Below the pieces are notes generated by a model that was given only the letters and a program-made list of their open reading frames with translations, did no database searches and was not told where the DNA came from. A stretch of DNA of 10,908 bases from assembly GCA_947626725.1 (NCBI GenBank), contig CANQTI010000048.1:1-10908 (forward strand), in the 5' to 3' direction. Shown here in pieces: positions 7,276 through 10,908 of the stretch. Position numbers and translations under genes: made by a program. The first letter of the stretch is position 1, and each line of letters begins with the position of its first letter. The DNA is from an uncultured Eisenbergiella sp. (GTDB taxonomy: Bacteria > Bacillota > Clostridia > Lachnospirales > Lachnospiraceae).

Positions 7276-7968
7276 TTGAAGAAGCACAGGAGAATGGGAC
7301 AGGGGATTTTGATCGGCGCGGTTCTCGGCGCGGTCCTGCTGGGCACTGCCCTGTTTTGGAGCGTCAGGCACAGCCGTGCCTCCGGGCAGGAAAAAGCGGT
7401 GTACTATTTTTATGATGAAGTATGCGGCAGCTGCGACCATGAGGGCGAATTCAGACAGCTTCTCCTGGATCGGCTGGCGGGCGTTGCCCTGCCGGAGGAT
7501 CTGCATATCTACGGTTACAATTTATTTTCGGGGGAAGACGGCCTTTGGATCAAGCTGTGCGACGCTCTGGACATCCCGGAACAGGAAAGGACGACGCCGA
7601 TGGTGATCGCCGGAGATGCTTACGTCACGGGGCAGGAGGAGATTGACAGCCATCTCCGACATCTCGTATGTGAGCTCTGTGACATACCGGATACGGGAAC
7701 CGTATGGTATTATTACCGGCCCGATTGTGAAGACTGCAATCGCATAGAGGATCTCGTAGAGGAGAGCTTCCGGGCCAATCCGCAGCTGTCCTTCATCCGG
7801 ATCGATACGAATGACCCGTCGGAAAAGGAAAAATTTAAGGAAAAGCTGCGCGGAAGAAAGGTGCCCGAGGACGAGTGGCAGGTCCCGTTTCTGGATAACG
7901 GAAGAGATTATCTGTCCGGGGATACTGCCATAGAGGCGTCGATCTCGGACTTCCTGCAGCAAAAGTAA
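7276..7968 (+). CDS. membrane-anchored protein with two thioredoxin-like halves
   Basis: A 230-aa protein with a basic N-terminus and one hydrophobic segment (about 10-30), so probably anchored with the rest outside the cytoplasm. The first thioredoxin-like half has C50-G-S-C53 in the context YYFYDEVCGSC, and a later TTPMVIAGD that fits the cis-proline loop. The second half has C151-E-D-C154 in WYYYRPDCEDC, with WQVPFLDNG as its likely cis-proline site. A third pair, C132-E-L-C135, lies at the end of the first half. A role in thiol-disulfide exchange at the cell surface is inferred from these motifs; partner and substrate are unknown. It starts with TTG. Nothing in it relates to sugar breakdown, so its place between a transporter and a GH95 gene is odd. 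Stop to next start is 31 bases, so co-transcription with GH95 is likely. Confidence 0.75.
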   Translation: MKKHRRMGQGILIGAVLGAVLLGTALFWSVRHSRASGQEKAVYYFYDEVCGSCDHEGEFRQLLLDRLAGVALPEDLHIYGYNLFSGEDGLWIKLCDALDIPEQERTTPMVIAGDAYVTGQEEIDSHLRHLVCELCDIPDTGTVWYYYRPDCEDCNRIEDLVEESFRANPQLSFIRIDTNDPSEKEKFKEKLRGRKVPEDEWQVPFLDNGRDYLSGDTAIEASISDFLQQK

Positions 7969-7999
7969 GGCTGTATATCTGATCTTTTTGGAGGAAAAA

Positions 8000-10252
8000 A
8001 TGGAGCTTCATTATAAAAAACCTGCAGAATACTGGGATCAGGCCCTGCCCGTGGGAAACGGACGGCTGGGGGCCATGGTTTTTGGCGGCGTGAGGCGGGA
8101 GCGCATTCAGCTCAATGAAGAGGGGCTCTGGAGCGGCGGCCCCCAGGAACGTGTAAACCCCGACTGCGCCGGGAATCTGGAGAAGATACGGGACCTCTTC
8201 TGCCGGGGACGTGTGGAAGAGGCACAGGAGCTGGCCGTCGCCGCCATGTCCGGCACGCCGTATACGCAGAGGATGTATCAGACCCTCGGGGATCTGTGGC
8301 TGGATTTTTTTGACACAGGAGAGGCAGAAGCCGATGTGACCGGATACAGCCGGGGGCTGGATCTGGACAGGGCGGTGGCCTGGACCCGGTTTGCATCTGG
8401 CGGGACGAGCTTTGAGCGGCAGGTCTTTGCCGTTCGTCCTTCCGACTGCCTGGTGATCCGCCTGACAGCCCGGGGCGGCAGGCGGATGCGCTTTGCCTGT
8501 CGTCTGGATCGGGAGCGGCACATGGATTTCTCCGGACACGGGGCAGATGGGACGCTGATCTGCGGCGGGGACCAGCAGGGCATCGGCTGGGCGATGGGAC
8601 TGTCCGTCCTGGCTTCGGACGGAGAATGGGAGACCGTCGGCGCCCGCCTGACGATCCGTGAAGCCGGGGATGTGACCCTGATCTTCACGGCCCGGACAGC
8701 CGTGGGCGGGGAGGCGAAGGATCTGGCTACGGAGGTCGCGGAACAGCTCCGAAAGATCCGGGCCTCTTATCCGGACCCGGAAGCGCTTTTCAAGGTTCAT
8801 GTGGAGGATTACCGGGCGCTTTTCGACCGGGTGAAGCTGCGCCTGGGGGAGGACAGGGAGCCGGACGATCTTCCCACGGATGAGCGTCTTCGCCGGTTCG
8901 CCGCTGGCGGGGAGGATCCCGGCCTTGCCGCCCTTTACTTCCAGTATGGCCGGTATCTGATGATCGCCGGGAGCCGTCCCGGCGGCCTGCCGCTGACGCT
9001 CCAGGGTCTCTGGAACGAGGAATTCATGCCCTCCTGGGACTCCAAATACACCATCAACATCAATCTGGAGATGAACTACTGGCCCGCAGACGTCTGCGGA
9101 CTTTCCGAGTGCGCGGAACCCTACTTCGCCCTGCTGAGACGGGTCTGTGAGAACGGGAAAGAGACGGCCCGCCGGATGTACGGCTGCCGGGGGTTCGTGG
9201 CCCACCACAACACGGATGTCCACGCGGATACCGCACCTCAGGACGAGTGCGGGACTGCGACCTACTGGGTAATGGGCGGTGCCTGGCTGGCAACCGCCAT
9301 CTGGGAACACTGGCAGTTTACCAGGGACAGGGGTTTCCTCCGGGAGAATTTTCCTGTTCTGGAAGAAGCGGTGCTGTTTTTCCGGGATTTCCTGCAGGAG
9401 ACCGACCGGGGTGAACTGACGACGCTGCCGTCGGTCTCTCCGGAGAACAGCTATGAGCTGGAGGGCCGCCGGGTGTGGATGTGCCGGATGCCCGCTATGG
9501 ACATCGAAATCCTGACCGATCTTTTGAACGGTTATCTGGCCGCGGCGGGGGAACTGGGAATCGGCAGGCTGGTGCCGGAGGCCCGGGAAATGCTGCGTAA
9601 ACTTCCGCCTCTGCGGATCGGCTCTGACGGGCGGCTGATGGAGTGGGAACGGGAATACAGGGAGCCGGAGCCGGGCCACCGTCATATCTCCCATCTCTAC
9701 GGCCTCTATCCCAGCGCGCAGATCACCCCGGAGGACACCCCGGAGCTGGCGGAGGCCGCCAGGCGTTCCCTGGAGTACCGCCTGACCCACGGCGGCGGGC
9801 ACACCGGCTGGAGCAGGGCCTGGATCATCCTCTTTTGGGCCAGACTCCGGCAGGGCGACAGGGCACAGGGGGATTTGCGGGCGCTTCTCGGCGAATCCAC
9901 CTTTGAGAACCTGATGGACAGCCATCCCTCCTGGGACAGGCCGCGGGGACGGGTCTTTCAGATCGACGGCAACCTGGGCGGCGCCGCTGGCATCGCCGAG
10001 ATGCTGGTCCAGAGCCACAACGGGAGGATCCGGATCCTCCCTGCCCTTCCGGAAGCCTGGCCGGAAGGGGCCGCCGAAGGGCTCCGGATCCGGGGCAACG
10101 GGGAGGTCAGCATACGCTGGCGTCATGGAAAGCTGGAGGATTTTCATATCCTGGCCCACAGTCCCCTGCGCGCGACAGTGGTATATGGCGGCCGGGAGCG
10201 GGAAATCTGCCTGGCGGCGGAGCAGAGCTGGCGTTGGCCGGGGGAAGAGTGA
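8000..10252 (+). CDS. glycoside hydrolase family 95 (alpha-L-fucosidase or alpha-L-galactosidase)
   Basis: A 750-aa enzyme, full length for GH95, an inverting family that removes terminal alpha-L-fucose (mainly 1,2-linked) or alpha-L-galactose. The N-terminal beta-sandwich begins with LPVGNGRLGAMVFGG (16-30) and LNEEGLWSGGP. The catalytic (alpha/alpha)6 barrel contains NINLEMNYWPA (N353, N355), SPEN (E482) and QIDGN (D656). By order and spacing these correspond to N421, N423, acid E566 and D766 of Bifidobacterium bifidum AfcA. Residue 351, two before N353, is Thr where AfcA has His419. There is no signal peptide, so it acts in the cytoplasm on imported oligosaccharides. ATG 8000 follows GGAGG (7990-7994) by 5 bases; TTG 7988 would overlap that site. 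G+C is clearly higher than in the regulator and permease genes. The identity is secure, but the exact sugar is not. Confidence 0.93.
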   Translation: MELHYKKPAEYWDQALPVGNGRLGAMVFGGVRRERIQLNEEGLWSGGPQERVNPDCAGNLEKIRDLFCRGRVEEAQELAVAAMSGTPYTQRMYQTLGDLWLDFFDTGEAEADVTGYSRGLDLDRAVAWTRFASGGTSFERQVFAVRPSDCLVIRLTARGGRRMRFACRLDRERHMDFSGHGADGTLICGGDQQGIGWAMGLSVLASDGEWETVGARLTIREAGDVTLIFTARTAVGGEAKDLATEVAEQLRKIRASYPDPEALFKVHVEDYRALFDRVKLRLGEDREPDDLPTDERLRRFAAGGEDPGLAALYFQYGRYLMIAGSRPGGLPLTLQGLWNEEFMPSWDSKYTININLEMNYWPADVCGLSECAEPYFALLRRVCENGKETARRMYGCRGFVAHHNTDVHADTAPQDECGTATYWVMGGAWLATAIWEHWQFTRDRGFLRENFPVLEEAVLFFRDFLQETDRGELTTLPSVSPENSYELEGRRVWMCRMPAMDIEILTDLLNGYLAAAGELGIGRLVPEAREMLRKLPPLRIGSDGRLMEWEREYREPEPGHRHISHLYGLYPSAQITPEDTPELAEAARRSLEYRLTHGGGHTGWSRAWIILFWARLRQGDRAQGDLRALLGESTFENLMDSHPSWDRPRGRVFQIDGNLGGAAGIAEMLVQSHNGRIRILPALPEAWPEGAAEGLRIRGNGEVSIRWRHGKLEDFHILAHSPLRATVVYGGREREICLAAEQSWRWPGEE

Positions 10253-10406
10253 ATCGTTGCAAATGCGGAACGGAGGGCATTCAGTCCTTCAGCTGCAATG
10301 GCAGGCGAATGCAAAAGAACGGTATTTTGCCGAGGAATATGGCCTTTCGGGATCGCATAGGGATTGCGGTCTGTCCGTACAGAGACAAGATCGGAGAAAA
10401 GAAAAC

Positions 10407-10908
10407 ATGCTGCAGGCAGAGAAGAGAAAAGAAAGAATCATCACAAAGGCGAAGCGGGAGGGAAATGTGCTGTTCCTCTTTTCGGAAGCCGGGATCATCC
10501 GCCTGATCCCCCAGACGGACCGGGCGGTGCGCGTTTCCTATACGGAAAGCGGCGTTTTCGGAACGGAACAGGGGCAGGAATACGCGGATCTTTCCGCCTC
10601 CTGTGCCTGGAACTGGCAGGAGGACGGCCGGGAGATCCGGCTGGAGACGGCGGCCCTGCGGCTGACCGTCGTCCGGGCCACGGGCTCCCTCCGGTTTGAA
10701 AAGATGGACGGAACGAGGCTGGCGGCGGAGCGGGCCTGGGAGAGCAAAAACGCGGAGGAGTACGATGTATATCGTCCCGCCATCGGAGAAAATACCCGTT
10801 ATGAGGAGATCCGCACGCCGGACGGCGTCAAGCGCCGGATCCGGGCGGCGGAGAAGGTGTTTGACAGGAAGCTGTGCCGCACCCGTCTGTGCCTGGAATT
10901 TGCGCCGG
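10407..10908 (+). CDS. glycoside hydrolase family 31, N-terminal part (3' end outside window)
   Basis: An open frame of 167 codons runs to the window edge. It fits the N-terminal galactose-mutarotase-like domain of GH31: IIRLIPQTDRAVRVSYTES, then a strand-rich segment (EIRLETAALRLTVV..TGSLRF), then KVFDRKLCRTRLCLEFAP, which in family members comes just before the LYGLGQHEEG-type motif. GH31 enzymes are retaining alpha-glucosidases, alpha-xylosidases and relatives; the specificity residues lie beyond the window. ATG 10407 is chosen with GGAG at 10393-10396. The frame stays open upstream to ATG 10263, but that extra stretch does not look like GH31. There is no signal peptide. The 154-base gap after GH95 holds no clear promoter or terminator, so it may be co-transcribed with GH95. 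Confidence 0.8.
   Translation, partial: MLQAEKRKERIITKAKREGNVLFLFSEAGIIRLIPQTDRAVRVSYTESGVFGTEQGQEYADLSASCAWNWQEDGREIRLETAALRLTVVRATGSLRFEKMDGTRLAAERAWESKNAEEYDVYRPAIGENTRYEEIRTPDGVKRRIRAAEKVFDRKLCRTRLCLEFAP

Noticed and set aside
7835..10159. 774-codon open frame on the minus strand across GH95
   Set aside because: The product is Pro/Gly/Arg/His-rich with no recognisable domain. It mirrors high-G+C codons of a clear GH95 gene, so it is a shadow frame.
10277..10312. Inverted GCATTC/GAATGC after GH95 as a terminator
   Set aside because: It has only 6 bp, a 24-base loop and no T-tract, so it is not convincing.
10263..10406. In-frame 48-codon extension upstream of GH31
   Set aside because: The sequence does not resemble a GH31 N-terminus or signal peptide and lacks a good ribosome site. 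ATG 10407 fits better.
10364..10699. 111-codon plus-strand ORF overlapping the GH31 start
   Set aside because: It is an out-of-frame, Arg/Gly/Pro-rich shadow of the GH31 frame.
1..10908. CRISPR arrays, tRNA/rRNA genes, transposases, integrases
   Set aside because: No regularly spaced repeats, cloverleaf-like sequences or recombinase motifs were seen on either strand by eye.

Overview
The window looks like part of a carbohydrate-uptake and glycoside-hydrolase locus from a Bacillota gut-type anaerobe, most likely Lachnospiraceae-like. The evidence is AGGAGG-type ribosome sites, a lipoprotein solute-binding protein with LplA/LplB/YtcP-type permeases, a membrane-bound YesS-type AraC regulator, and a PurH tail ending in FHH as in clostridial enzymes. 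The taxonomy is an inference from gene style, not from a marker gene.

Left edge (1-541): the C-terminal half of a ketopantoate reductase (panE) enters from upstream. Its last few codons run out of frame into a roughly 95-bp 3' remnant of purH, which is followed by a strong intrinsic terminator. This looks like a recombination scar (or an assembly join) just outside the sugar cluster.

Core (542-6878): a 15-bp direct repeat with exactly 21-bp periodicity lies in front of a 771-aa one-component sensor/regulator (two membrane segments around an extracellular sensor, C-terminal AraC-type DNA-binding domain). Next come a 601-aa lipoprotein solute-binding protein, a branched stem-loop with a U-tract, and two permeases. 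No ABC ATPase is present, as is usual for importers that share an MsmX/MsmK-type ATPase encoded elsewhere.

Right side (6879-10908): a 75-codon remnant resembling the N-terminus of a DUF5703-type protein, a membrane-anchored protein with two thioredoxin-like halves and three CxxC motifs (TTG start behind a near-perfect Shine-Dalgarno), a complete cytoplasmic GH95 enzyme, and the first 167 codons of a GH31 enzyme running off the edge. G+C is visibly higher in GH95/GH31 than in the regulator gene, suggesting that they joined the locus separately.

Working model: the membrane regulator senses an extracellular glycan or oligosaccharide and drives the SBP/permease operon. Imported oligosaccharides are then trimmed in the cytoplasm by GH95 (alpha-L-fucosidase or alpha-L-galactosidase) and GH31 (alpha-xylosidase or alpha-glucosidase). 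A fucosylated or L-galactosylated xyloglucan-type oligosaccharide would fit that pair, but the substrate is not proven by sequence.
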